Of a DNA stretch of 13,737 nucleotides, positions 1 through 8,432 are shown piece after piece. Location of the stretch: assembly GCF_000003605.2 (NCBI RefSeq), contig NW_003123911.1, positions 175,116-188,852 on the forward strand. The letters are read 5' to 3'. Made by a program: the position numbers and the translations under genes. The notes under the pieces are model-generated. The model did no database searches and was not told the DNA's origin. It saw only the letters and a program-made list of their open reading frames with translations. Every line of letters starts with the position of its first letter. The first letter of the stretch is position 1. This DNA is from Saccoglossus kowalevskii. Lineage: Eukaryota > Hemichordata > Enteropneusta > Harrimaniidae.

Positions 1-375
1 CAAGTTTTGTATACCGTTACCTAATTAGCGCATTGGCATTTGCAATGGAGTACATGACCAGTCTTAAAATTAATGACAAATCTAATTATATTCGGCACAT
101 TTGATGTGCAAATTATGTTTTTTAAAAATTCTGTAAGGTCAGCAAATGTGCTGTAACAATTGACTGATTTATTTGAATTCTGTAAAATGTTGAATTTGAA
201 AACCTGTTTTTGTTTCAAATAAACTGTATTATGTACATTTCATCTCATGATTATCTACTTTGTAGAATGTGAATTATTTGGTTTGAATTGGACACCCTAC
301 TAGGTGATTGAAATTAGCTTGTTTGAATATTCATTTGAATTTTTATTTTAAAGGTAAGTGCACTTTTTTTGGAGA
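1..375. other. Non-coding stretch, no gene recognised
   Basis: AT-rich sequence without a convincing coding frame. An AATAAA hexamer at 218-223 could be the poly(A) signal of a plus-strand gene lying to the left of the window, but no terminal exon can be recognised before it, so this is only a possibility. Confidence 0.35.
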
Positions 376-397
376 CGAGAAATACCAACAATCATAC

Positions 398-815
398 TTA
401 TGTATCCTTCAAATGCTTCGTGGCACATAGAGCAATCACAGAACGTCTCCATTCTGTCCAATCAGGTGCTGCAACTCTGGCTTCCACCAATGACTTTGAT
501 CCAGCTTTGTGTCTTTTCTTCTCTACAATGTGTCGCCAAGTTGTTTTGGGTCTACCACGTTTCCTTTTGGAGCCCTATGTCAATGCTGTGTTACAGATGC
601 TTGTGGGTTCCTCCCTTAAGGTGTGCCCAATAAATTTGCATCTCTATTACTGTAGTGCTTAATTTCTTTATTCAAATCTTGGTTAGTAATTTTTCCATTC
701 CTAACATGGTCTTGTCATTTTATCTTCATTTATCCTTCTTTATTTGAAAAGTATTGAATTTTTTTTTTTTTTGCATTTTGTCATCTTCCAAGTTTTAGAT
801 GCATATAACAGCACT
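398..815 (-). pseudogene. Decayed non-LTR retrotransposon, reverse transcriptase C-terminus
   Basis: Read on the minus strand, about 575 down to 398 gives a frame with the motif KRGRPKTTWRHIVEK, then an EARVAAPDWTEWRRSV stretch, ALCATKHLKD and a TAA stop at 398-400. Upstream in the same frame is CKFIGHTLREEPTSI. This is the typical tail of LINE-type ORF2 proteins: an IGHTLR block, a GRPKTTWRR block, then DRxxWRxxVxALC just before the stop. Further upstream (about 775-815, minus) the peptide VLLYASKTWKMTK matches the LLYGSETW motif that normally precedes it. The copy is dead. An in-frame TAG lies at 575-577, a 14-base T run at 759-772 separates the two recognisable pieces, and the conserved Cys/Trp spacing between them is lost. 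Assignment to an RTE- or related non-LTR clade is inference from the tail motifs. Confidence 0.8.
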
Positions 816-2329
816 GAGAACACCAATGAAACCATCCACTCATTTGCAGAAAATTCATGGTAGCGTCTGAAATTCGTTTGGCTTGCAATTGTGTTTTTAC
901 TGGTCTGGTTTCATGCAAAAAAACAAATGCCTTTTATGTCAAACAAGACTTCATGTTTACGTTTGTTGTTATGGGTGCTGTCAGCTTTTGATAGTATGTT
1001 TATAGAGGGCGCTTTCCAGCCAAAATTGTCTTCAGCCTGTTTGTTTTTTTTTTGTGAGAAAAAGTATATTTTGACACTTTTTTTATTTCCATCTTGAATG
1101 CAGCTGTAACTAAATAGTATCGTCAGATTTCTCATACCACTACACTTGTTACTATGGTAACAACTCCCCAATATGTCTCACAAGTAATCTCCAATATAGA
1201 CTGATTATCTGCTTTTGGTGACAATAGGTTTATTCTATACTATAAGCCACTGGCCAAAACGTTCATTAGTATTATTGTTAAATATACAATAGTTCAGGTA
1301 ACACACTATACAGGACAAAATAACGCTCTATTATGTATAGTCATTGAACTATAGTTCCATGGTATAGTGGAACATTTTGGTACAACCCCCATTAGCTCGA
1401 TAAATTTATCTGGATAATAATCAGGACTACACGTAATTTTAGAAAGAAGGAAAAATGATAATCCTCGATATAGTTAACTTACCCAGAATGGACATTTTCA
1501 GTTCTAGCAAGTTGACAATGTTTTCCCGTTTCGATGCGCGGACACTCAAAGTCATAGCAATAATATATAGTAATTTATGTGTATGACTTGAATATATTTT
1601 TTCCCTAAAAAATAGTTTAAATCTCCAATATTGGTGTATTTTCTATCACTTGTTGATTTGTTCCTGCCAACATTGGAAATCCATGTCACACGATCTTTGT
1701 TTAAATAATTTTGAGGAATGTCGATTTGCAACCAACTCATTGATTTATCCAGGCCTCACCATATGCGTTTGTTCATTACTATGCCACACAAGGACTTAAT
1801 AATGACAAAAAATAGAAATCTTTATTTCACAATGATGAACTTAAATCTCATTTATAGTTGAAAAGCAATAAATTACATGAAAAACTTTATAAAAAGGTTC
1901 GAGTCAAATTCAAGATGTCATGTTCGTCATTTTTTTCATCGTTATGAGTTCTTACTATTAGTATACGAAAACCATACACAAATTTGGTACAAAGTCCCGG
2001 GACGATTTTTCGTTATACAAAAATCTCAAATGTTATGAAAAATGGACAAAATTGGCATTTTTACACTGGTTTGTATACTAGTAGTTGGATTATTTCTTCA
2101 GAAAAATGCTAGATGACACAATCATAAATTGAAATAAAATCTTAAACGAAGCTGTTTTGATGAAATACGAGTCTCTATTTTTGTTTCCAGACTGAGTGTA
2201 GATTTACACCACGACTCCTAAATGTACAGATTGCATAACGTGTCTAACCAAAATATTTATCCCAAAATATACAATGTATTATGGTCCAATCCCACCAGTG
2301 AAAGATTCGAGGTGCTTACCTGGATATGT
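816..2329. other. Non-coding stretch, no gene recognised
   Basis: No open frame here has family motifs or credible splice context. The sequence is AT-rich with many short inverted words, for example around 1335-1375. At 1148-1161 there is a near-palindromic GTTACTATGGTAAC, which resembles an RFX X-box with one mismatch. A GGTTCGAGTC word near 1896-1905 looks like an RNA polymerase III B box, but no A box precedes it. Confidence 0.4.
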
Positions 2330-2660
2330 TTACCCAAGGCGTCAGTAAACAATCATAGCCCGTTTTTCCCGCTCAAACAAATCTGGCGAGCGATAGGGTG
2401 TGGGTGTCTCCGCTTCAGTCACGTTTCAATTTCGCGCCAATGGCCGTTGGCTTTGTCATTTTCTTTACACGCGATAAACAGACAAATGACGGTTAAAAGC
2501 GTTAAACCGACTACGGACGTGAACAAAAAGGATTCATTGTTTTAACAACAGCTTTAAGACCTCCTGTGAACAACGTCGTAACCTCACTTTAGTGTTGTCA
2601 GTGTAAAGGCGCGAATGTCGTAACCACACGACTGTTACGTAAGATGTTCGACAACTTTTC
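2330..2660. promoter_or_regulatory. CpG-richer patch with E2F-type site and CCAAT box
   Basis: Base composition changes here from AT-rich to CpG-containing. TTTCGCGCC at 2430-2438 is a strong E2F-type word and overlaps a CCAAT box at 2437-2441. The patch lies about 1.6 kb upstream of the Emi-like start codon. It could be a distal or alternative promoter of that gene, with a non-coding first exon spliced near the TTTCCAG at 4026-4032, or a promoter of something on the other strand. No transcript evidence is available, so its role is inference. Confidence 0.3.
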
Positions 2661-3640
2661 GTTAGTAGTAAAAAAAACATACTCAGTAATCCTTGAAATC
2701 CAGCAAGAGGAGTTGGGATACTGTAATGTTCAAAACTAAATACATATAAAGATATATTGAAATTAAAAATATATGGCCACCGAACTAATTTTCCCACAAA
2801 ACAACCTTGAACATTGATCAAAAATGGGTGTTTTGAGTAGTTTATAATTCCTATGTCAAAAACATTCCATCATATCTCAATTTTTGAATAAGAATATATG
2901 TATAAGATTTCCATGGGATAATGTTTACATAGATTTTTGAATTATTTTACATGTTTTCTTGAAAAGAAATCCTTCTTTCTCCGCAAAATTGAATTGCATG
3001 TATGTGAATCAAAAACATTCTTTAACTACCATATTGCTATGTTTTTACGAGCATTATTGTTTTATGTCATTGTTTTAATGCAAAAGAATAAAACAAGGGC
3101 AGTTTCATGAGAATTCATATGTAACCCCATGTATCTGATTTTCAGAAGCGCGACGTACGATATGGCAAGTTCAATCAGAATTGTCCGATCCATTTTACTA
3201 CGTCAACTGGCTCCCGACGTATAATAAATTGCAAACCGAAACGTGACACCGACAGCGTGGTGCTAGCAGACAGAAATGAACATTTCAGACGACATATATG
3301 CGTCAATAGTGTGATACAAACATTTTCATAATTATGCGTGACATTCTCGCCAGATGTGAAAATGGATTTACTTCCATGGTCTGAACATGGAACTATAAAC
3401 CATGAACTATAACAGCAGTAAATCGAAATGCAAAACTTTAGATTCTCCACATACAACTGATCTATTTCTTGTTGTCGATGTTTCTTTCAATAGAATGCAT
3501 CTTCAAATACCTGAAACTGCGTAACAATGGGGTGAATAAAGCGTAGTTTTATTCATCGTATTCTATATTTTGTTCCCATTTCCGGGCTATTATTATATTA
3601 TAATACCTTTAGTTTGTACCTATTGAGCTTCCATTGTACC
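2661..3640. other. Non-coding stretch, no gene recognised
   Basis: The open frames present show no family motif and look random. One small structure is visible: TGAATAAA (3533-3540) pairs perfectly with TTTATTCA (3548-3555) around a 7-nt loop. This places an AATAAA hexamer on each strand. Confidence 0.4.
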
Positions 3641-3713
3641 GTTCTGAGATTGCGCAGACGACGTATTCACATCCGGGTATTCAGGGTTATTTTTAACCTG
3701 ATGCTCAACGCTG

Positions 3714-3748
3714 ATTGGCTAACAGAGATTCCAGCGGGCAAATTTGAA
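3714..3748 (+). promoter_or_regulatory. CCAAT plus CDE/CHR-like cell-cycle promoter element
   Basis: An inverted CCAAT box (ATTGG, 3714-3718) is followed 24 nt later by TTTGAA at 3743-3748. GCGGG at 3734-3738 sits exactly 4 nt before that TTTGAA. A GC-rich CDE placed 4 nt upstream of a TTTGAA CHR, with upstream CCAAT boxes, is the established arrangement of promoters repressed by DREAM/MuvB in G0/G1 and induced later in the cycle. The orientation matches the gene that starts at 4058. The motifs are short, so functional use is inferred from spacing and from the identity of the gene. Confidence 0.5.
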
Positions 3749-3927
3749 CATACTGTTACGGGAAAAAACAAGCATTGTGAGTACCCGGCTGTGTTGTTGT
3801 CTGTGTACCCGCTGTCATCGGACTTAAGATCGGGACGCTATTTTCGCTATACTGGATCAGAAAAGTCAGAACTATTCTCAGGAACTCGTTTGCTATATTT
3901 TGAAGACTATTGCAAGCTGCGATCGAG

Positions 3928-3934
3928 TATATAA
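3928..3934 (+). promoter_or_regulatory. TATA-like word upstream of the Emi-like gene
   Basis: TATATAA lies about 125 nt before the start codon. Were it used, transcription would start near 3960 and the leader would be about 100 nt. It competes with the CDE/CHR pair further up, which would put the start site nearer 3760. The region is AT-rich enough for a chance match. Confidence 0.25.
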
Positions 3935-4057
3935 TAACGAATAATCGACGATCGTTTGTCGATCAGCGTAAGAAGTGTAACGTTTCATACTGATTACTCC
4001 AGTATCTCACCGATCAAGCCTGTGTTTCCAGCTCAGTGAAAAGTTTCATTGACAAAC

Positions 4058-4839
4058 ATGTCGGATATTAATAATCGCGAATCCGTAATTATGGAGCGAT
4101 CAGTTGATTGTTTTGACAGCGACGACGTGTTCACGAAAAAACGATCTCGCGTTCCGAACTACTCCCCGCCATCAACAATGAAATCACCCGGGATTACCAC
4201 ACCTGATTCAAAGGCACGGCGCGTGTGCGAATATGACCACGAACTTGAGCCAATTGTCAAGGAGTTTGCAACACTAGGAGTCGACCAGAAGTCCGAATCT
4301 TTAAAATTACCAGGAAAGGAAAGTTCAGTTTTTCTTACGCCCGCTGATACCCCTGATTCGGAGCCACAGACATTCCGCGCACCGTCGTTAAATCGTGTGC
4401 GAGAATTTAGCGGTGAAAGATCTTCGGATCTCAGGTACCCCACTCCGGAGTTCACACATACCACTCCATGGCAAGTAAAAAAACAGGCAAGGCGAAGCAC
4501 GGATATACCTAAATTTACGCTTGATACCGACAGTGACGATATTGTACCCGTGAATCTCACGGCTTCAAAGGTGGAAATTGACAATGCTGTGTCCCATGTT
4601 TTTTCCAACAACCCGAGGAATAATGTTGACATGGATACCCAGCTGACTGCAGTTGGATCCACATATAAATTTTGTGGTTTGTCAGTGAAAAAGCCACACA
4701 ATAGCACAGTATCGATATGGGAACATGGCATAATTGGCAGAAAAATTGGTCTAGAAAAGGTTGACATCATGAAGGAACTCTATTCGAAGACACTGCAATT
4801 TTTAGTTCTGCAATACCTTGAACCAGTGGATTTATGCAA
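4058..4839 (+). CDS. FBXO5: Emi-like gene, coding exon 1
   Basis: This exon encodes residues 1-260 plus two bases of codon 261. It carries the regulatory N-terminus, the GRKIGL block and the first half of the F-box (FLVLQYLEPVDLC). The donor GTAAGT at 4840-4845 is consensus, phase 2. The open frame can be read from a TTG at 4049, but the first ATG is at 4058. A TPxxK cyclin-dependent-kinase-type site is at T48-K52. No DSGxxS beta-TrCP degron is present. Confidence 0.93.
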
Positions 4840-7419
4840 GTAAGTGATTGTGCTGTGATTATCTTTTTATCTAACTTATAGTATATAAATTCATAATATA
4901 ATACTTGCTATGTGTTCATACTGGGCAGGAGATTTCCCCAGGCAAGTTTAATATATATTCAATTTATTGCTGCTAAAAATTAATAATTATAAGATGTAGT
5001 AAACTACATATCATAACTATGAATTGCTCTACTTATTTAAAAAAAAAACACTAACTAAAAACACAACCATACCAAGATTCTGTGTTCTGACTCTGTATTT
5101 TTTTGGACAAAACTGGAAAGTGAACACTGGAGGCTACTTACTCTATTTCTAGGTGCATGCACACACTGAATTAATTCTTGGAAATTTTGTTTAGTAATAT
5201 TCATAACCCAAAAGGCTTTGAGGCTTTCCTTCAATTATCGGTTGATTTACTGAGATGCATCCGTTAATACGCTGTGATTATTTGCCTTTATGTGTAACTG
5301 ATCAGTGTAATGTTTTTTTTAGTGTTTGCTGTGTCAGCAAAGTCTGGAATAATGCTTGTATATCTGAATCTAGAATTAACAAAAAGAGGAGGGAGTATAT
5401 CGATATGATAGAAGAGCAAAAGGTAAGATTTTTTTATAAAAGAGTATTATACTTTTTTGTAGAATAGGCTACAGTTGCGTTATGTTTGTAAATAGTTAAT
5501 GCATAAGTGGAGTACATTATCTGTCATACAATACATCAACCACGCATGGATTTTGTACTGACCAATCACGTTCAACTGATTGTGTACATGTGTCTTGGCT
5601 TTCATTGTTTGATTACACTTACATATTATAGAATCTCATAGATTTAGTTACAATGCATAATCAAATTATAAATACATTTTGAACATGACAAGGTTTGATA
5701 AATGACATCTAATATCAAACTCCCATTGAGTTGTGTATATCATAACTTACAATATATAAGCCCCTTTAATTGTTGAATATCTAAATCACAGGCAAGCATA
5801 AGATAACACTTCTTGTGGACAGGGCATTCTCTAGATAATTGGGATACTGTAAGATACTTTATTTTTGCTTGGATTTAATTTTCGCTGAAGAAATGATTCA
5901 ATGAAATTAACATTAGGGATGCTGAAAGCCAGTTTTGTCCTTGAGTAATTCAAGATGAAGGAAGCTGGCCAATAGATTATTTTTCGCTCAAATTGATCAC
6001 CTGCCACAAAAATTGAATATAATCTTATAGTTCAAAGTCAAAATGCTGATCTTTCCGAGGGGAATATTGAATCAAATATGTACAGCACATTATTAAGTTA
6101 GTGGAAATACCCCTAAATAGTTTCATGTTTATTGACTCCCACCAATGCAATGTTTTGACGCCACACAACACTATCACATTTGATTTCACACAAAACAGAA
6201 TCTTGCGGTGAACGAAACATGGCCTATTGTACATGAGCAGTTTTATTTGTGAAACCATACTTTATAACAATACAATTATGTTTTTGTCATTTGCAGGAAA
6301 ACACCCAAGTGAAGTCAGTTCATACACAGCTAATGACACCTTGTGATAAACCACTAGGTTTGGTACAAATGGCAGTGAAACCTACGCCTTCTGATTACAA
6401 AACCCCAACTACCGCCACCAAGTCGGATCTATTCATGAAGGTAAGCTTGATTAGACAAGACGTCATCTATTATCGCGAGCCTTTGAATAATAAACTAGTG
6501 AATTGGTCTGGAGGGCTGTGGGTGAGCCTTACATACAAGTCAGTCTGCGCATACAAGTTCCCATGGTAATGTACTGAAGTCATGGTGACAACCAATCAGT
6601 GATGATACACAATTCTGTGCCGTCTATGTATTATGAAGCGATTCACTATTCTTGAGTGCACCTTCCCATAATTCTCTGCAAGTATGCTCAGTAAATTTTG
6701 ATTTAGCATGAACTGTCGTTCAGCCCCAATGAAATTTATGTTGTTTACAGGCTTCCATTTATTTACTAAATTTACTGTAATTGATCTAGGATATATAAAC
6801 CCAAAATCACATTTGTATATTTTCACCTTGGAAACGCCTCTGTAATTTACGTAAGCGCATACTGTGGAATACTCTATTTTCGCTGGAATTAATTTTCGCT
6901 GAAAAGGCTTTTTGGGCGTTGTGTATGAAATTTATTTTCACAGAATTTTTATGAGTTTAATGTGAAATATAGAAAAAAAGTATATTCGCTGGATTTTATT
7001 TTCATGGAATCATCCCTTCAGCGAAAATAGCGAAAATAAAGTATTCTACAGTATACAACTAATAAAGCAATATGGTAGTTCTAAAATTCTTAACAATGTT
7101 ACGACTAGTATGATGATGAGAAAAAAATATATTATTTTATTGATGGTTGTTTTTATGTTTTTTTTAATAGGTTGCACAGTCTTTGTTCTATGACGATACC
7201 CTCACTAAATGTCCATTGTGTGAATCACCGGCCAGAGTTCTTCGTGCAGAGCAACGAGCGACATGTACAAGAGAAGCCTGCTCTAACGATTTCTGCACAA
7301 AGTGTCATACACCTGCACATGGTTCAAAGAAATGCCCAGGGATCAAGGGTCAACCAGTGAGGAAATCGCAAAGTACTGTCGGAAGTAAGAAGAGCAAGAA
7401 GAATCTTAGACGACTTTGA
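4058..7419 (+). CDS. FBXO5: Emi1/Emi2-like F-box APC/C inhibitor (4 exons, 424 aa)
   Basis: The spliced product joins 4058-4839, 5323-5422, 6297-6440 and 7171-7419: 1275 nt including the stop, 424 residues. Family knowledge: Emi/Rca1 proteins inhibit the APC/C ubiquitin ligase in the nucleus, allowing cyclin accumulation and S/M-phase entry (Emi1) or meiotic arrest (Emi2). Seen here: an acidic, S/T-P-rich N-terminus (S36, S43, T48, T94, T98, T129, T136) with basic KKRSR at 27-31; the conserved block GRKIGLEKVDIMKEL at 227-241; an F-box around 242-285; KEN at 294-296; a ZBR with C356, C359, C374, C379, C384, C387, H392 and C397; and C-terminal LRRL (421-424). The length is close to vertebrate Emi1 (about 450) and well short of Emi2 (about 700). 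The start is ATG 4058, with A at -3 and no ATG in the preceding 300 bases. Most invertebrates have a single family member, so the FBXO5/FBXO43 distinction is not resolved. Confidence 0.93.
4840..5322 (+). other. Intron 1 of the Emi-like gene
   Basis: GT-AG intron of 483 nt in phase 2 that splits the F-box. It is AT-rich and I see no embedded element or RNA gene in it. Confidence 0.9.
5323..5422 (+). CDS. FBXO5: Emi-like gene, coding exon 2
   Basis: A 100-nt exon after a T-rich tract ending in AG (5321-5322). Joining AA from exon 1 to T here makes Asn261 and restores the F-box as DLCNVCCVSKVWNNA, matching the usual DL-VS-W pattern of F-boxes. It continues into a charged helix-like stretch (INKKRREYIDMIEEQK) and stops in phase 0 before the donor GTAAGA at 5423. 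Confidence 0.92.
5423..6296 (+). other. Intron 2 of the Emi-like gene
   Basis: GT-AG intron of 874 nt in phase 0. It contains a truncated member of the TA-flanked MITE family at about 5847-5908. The open frames inside it show no protein motif. Confidence 0.9.
5847..5908 (+). mobile_element. Truncated TA-flanked MITE (copy D)
   Basis: It begins TA|CTGTAAGATACTTTAT and continues with TTTAATTTTCGCTGAAG and AATGATTCA. It matches the first 60 or so bases of the copy at 10956, in the same orientation, then similarity stops. The distal terminal repeat is missing, so it is a deleted relic. Confidence 0.65.
6297..6440 (+). CDS. FBXO5: Emi-like gene, coding exon 3
   Basis: A 144-nt, phase 0-0 exon (residues 295-342) between TTTGCAG at 6290-6296 and donor GTAAGC at 6441. 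It encodes the linker from the F-box to the ZBR. This is where Emi proteins carry their destruction box: the aligned segment reads DKPLGLVQ (311-318), without the arginine of RxxL. It contains three S/T-P sites (T308, T324, T330). A six-residue cluster of Pro and Thr near 330 suggests a flexible linker. Confidence 0.88.
6441..7170 (+). other. Intron 3 of the Emi-like gene
   Basis: GT-AG intron of 730 nt in phase 0. A complete reverse-oriented MITE occupies 6862-7051 and ends 119 nt before the acceptor AG. The rest has no recognised feature. Confidence 0.9.
6862..7051 (-). mobile_element. TA-flanked MITE (copy A, complete)
   Basis: A 190-bp element with terminal inverted repeats of the form CTGTRGAATACTYTATTTTC at both ends (left CTGTGGAATACT, right AGTATTCTACAG), flanked by TA on each side (6860-6861 and 7052-7053). 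The interior is the reverse complement of the copy at 10956-11163. There is no coding capacity. A TA target duplication and short inverted ends suggest a non-autonomous Tc1/mariner-type element, which is inference from structure. Confidence 0.82.
7171..7419 (+). CDS. FBXO5: Emi-like gene, terminal coding exon (ZBR and RL tail)
   Basis: Acceptor TTTTTTAATAG ends at 7170. The exon encodes residues 343-424, opening with VAQSLFYDDTLTKCPLC. The zinc ligands follow C-x2-C-x14-C-x4-C-x4-C-x2-C-x4-H-x4-C, an IBR-like fold shared with Emi1 and Emi2. SPARVL and QRATC are family-typical. A lysine/serine-rich stretch (SKKSKKN) leads to the C-terminal LRRL and TGA at 7417-7419. In vertebrate Emi1 and Emi2 the ZBR and RL tail block ubiquitin chain building on the APC/C. 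All ligands and the tail are intact. Confidence 0.95.
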   Translation, partial: VAQSLFYDDTLTKCPLCESPARVLRAEQRATCTREACSNDFCTKCHTPAHGSKKCPGIKGQPVRKSQSTVGSKKSKKNLRRL

Positions 7420-8135
7420 CCCATTCTAAACATTGGTACATCCCTATAGTCCAATTAAAAGACTATTCCCTTACAGGAATCCAGGGGGAGGCTCATCAAA
7501 CACTGCCAACACAGCTCACACAAATCATTGCCACATATTATTGTATTCTATGTTTGTATCGTCCAATATTTAGTTTGTTTTGTTGTTTACAATCATTTCA
7601 GCTCTTTCTGAGACCAGTACTAACAACACGATTGTTTTTTTTTTTAAATTTCTGACTCCAGTCATTATTCTGACTGACTTGGGTGGCTCTATTTGCACTA
7701 TGTAGCAACATAACACCATCTAGGAAGCCCACATTTTAAAAATTATTGTAATATCTTGTAAGTCTTGAATGTTTTTTTTTTATAATTTGACAATTTTTAT
7801 ACCCAATTTATTTTCTTTCTTGCTGTTGTCTTGTTTGGTGCATGTGTTTGTCTTTGTATATTGTTTTTAGGCTAAAAAAATACATTCTTAATTTGAAAAA
7901 AAAAATCTGTAAAAAAATAAACCTTAGTTGCTTGGTGTTTTAAGTTATGATTGTTAAAATCACTGCCATTTACATAAATTTTACAAAATCTCAAGACAGC
8001 GTCATTTGTTACCAGCTGTTGTGTATAAAAGTAATTTTGTATATTTTTGATAATGCTCCGACATTTATGTTTTTTTTTTTAAAGTTACAATTTTTGAAAT
8101 CGGAAATATACAATAAATTCTTTGGACTATTTTGC
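7420..8135 (+). other. 3' UTR of the Emi-like gene with candidate poly(A) signals
   Basis: After the stop codon the sequence is T- and A-rich and non-coding. AATAAA hexamers occur at 7917-7922 and 8112-8117. Either would end the transcript before the repeat cluster that begins near 8200. The first follows A-rich tracts that could be confused with a genomic poly(A) site. Confidence 0.55.
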
Positions 8136-8206
8136 ATACAAACATGACTATGTGTCTGGTGTAAATGTCTTGGTATTCTCTTCCAGCATTATGACAGTAA
8201 CTTTAA

Positions 8207-8348
8207 CCATTTCACCACCAGAATTTTGAAGTCAACAGACAAAATTATATTTGGCTATGTATGTTCCAATCTTCTGAAGAAAGTGCAGACTATAAACAGG
8301 ATTATTTTGTGAATTTGAGATGAAAAGAAGGAACTGGTGGTGAAAAGG
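8207..8348. mobile_element. TTAA-flanked piggyBac-type MITE
   Basis: A 142-bp element between TTAA at 8203-8206 and TTAA at 8349-8352. The left end reads CCATTTCACCACCAG. The right end, on the other strand, reads CCTTTTCACCACCAG. TTAA duplications with ends opening CC..TTT are the hallmark of piggyBac superfamily elements. The interior encodes nothing, so this would be a non-autonomous member. It lies just downstream of the Emi-like 3' UTR. Confidence 0.78.
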
Positions 8349-8432
8349 TTAAGAATGGGTTTTTCAATGATTGCCCTTTATCAGGACTGATTTTGAAGGA
8401 ATCCCGAGTCAAAATCGAATCTTCCAAAATCA

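Noticed and set aside
369-662. Overlapping plus-strand open frames of 91 and 97 codons
   Set aside because: The minus strand of the same bases encodes the retrotransposon tail. The plus frames have no motifs.
1896-1910. GGTTCGAGTC, a pol III B-box-like word suggesting a tRNA or SINE
   Set aside because: No A box at the required distance upstream, no cloverleaf pairing, and no terminator in a suitable place.
3175-3456. Minus-strand 93-codon open frame
   Set aside because: No domain, no signal of coding bias and no splice context. Consistent with chance.
3614-3934. Plus-strand 106-codon open frame just upstream of the Emi-like start
   Set aside because: It runs from a non-ATG codon through the promoter motifs, shows no homology that I recognise, and ends before the gene.
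4049-4057. Upstream TTG start for the Emi-like protein
   Set aside because: The first ATG, nine bases later, has a favourable A at -3 and gives a normal N-terminus. There is no reason to invoke a non-ATG start.
4159-4770. A 203-codon open frame on the minus strand opposite exon 1
   Set aside because: It is the antisense shadow of the Emi-like first exon, which has family motifs, consensus splice sites and a good start. The antisense peptide has no recognisable domain.
6549-6592. CCATGGTAAT and CATGGTGACAACC as paired RFX sites in intron 3
   Set aside because: Each departs from the X-box at several positions.
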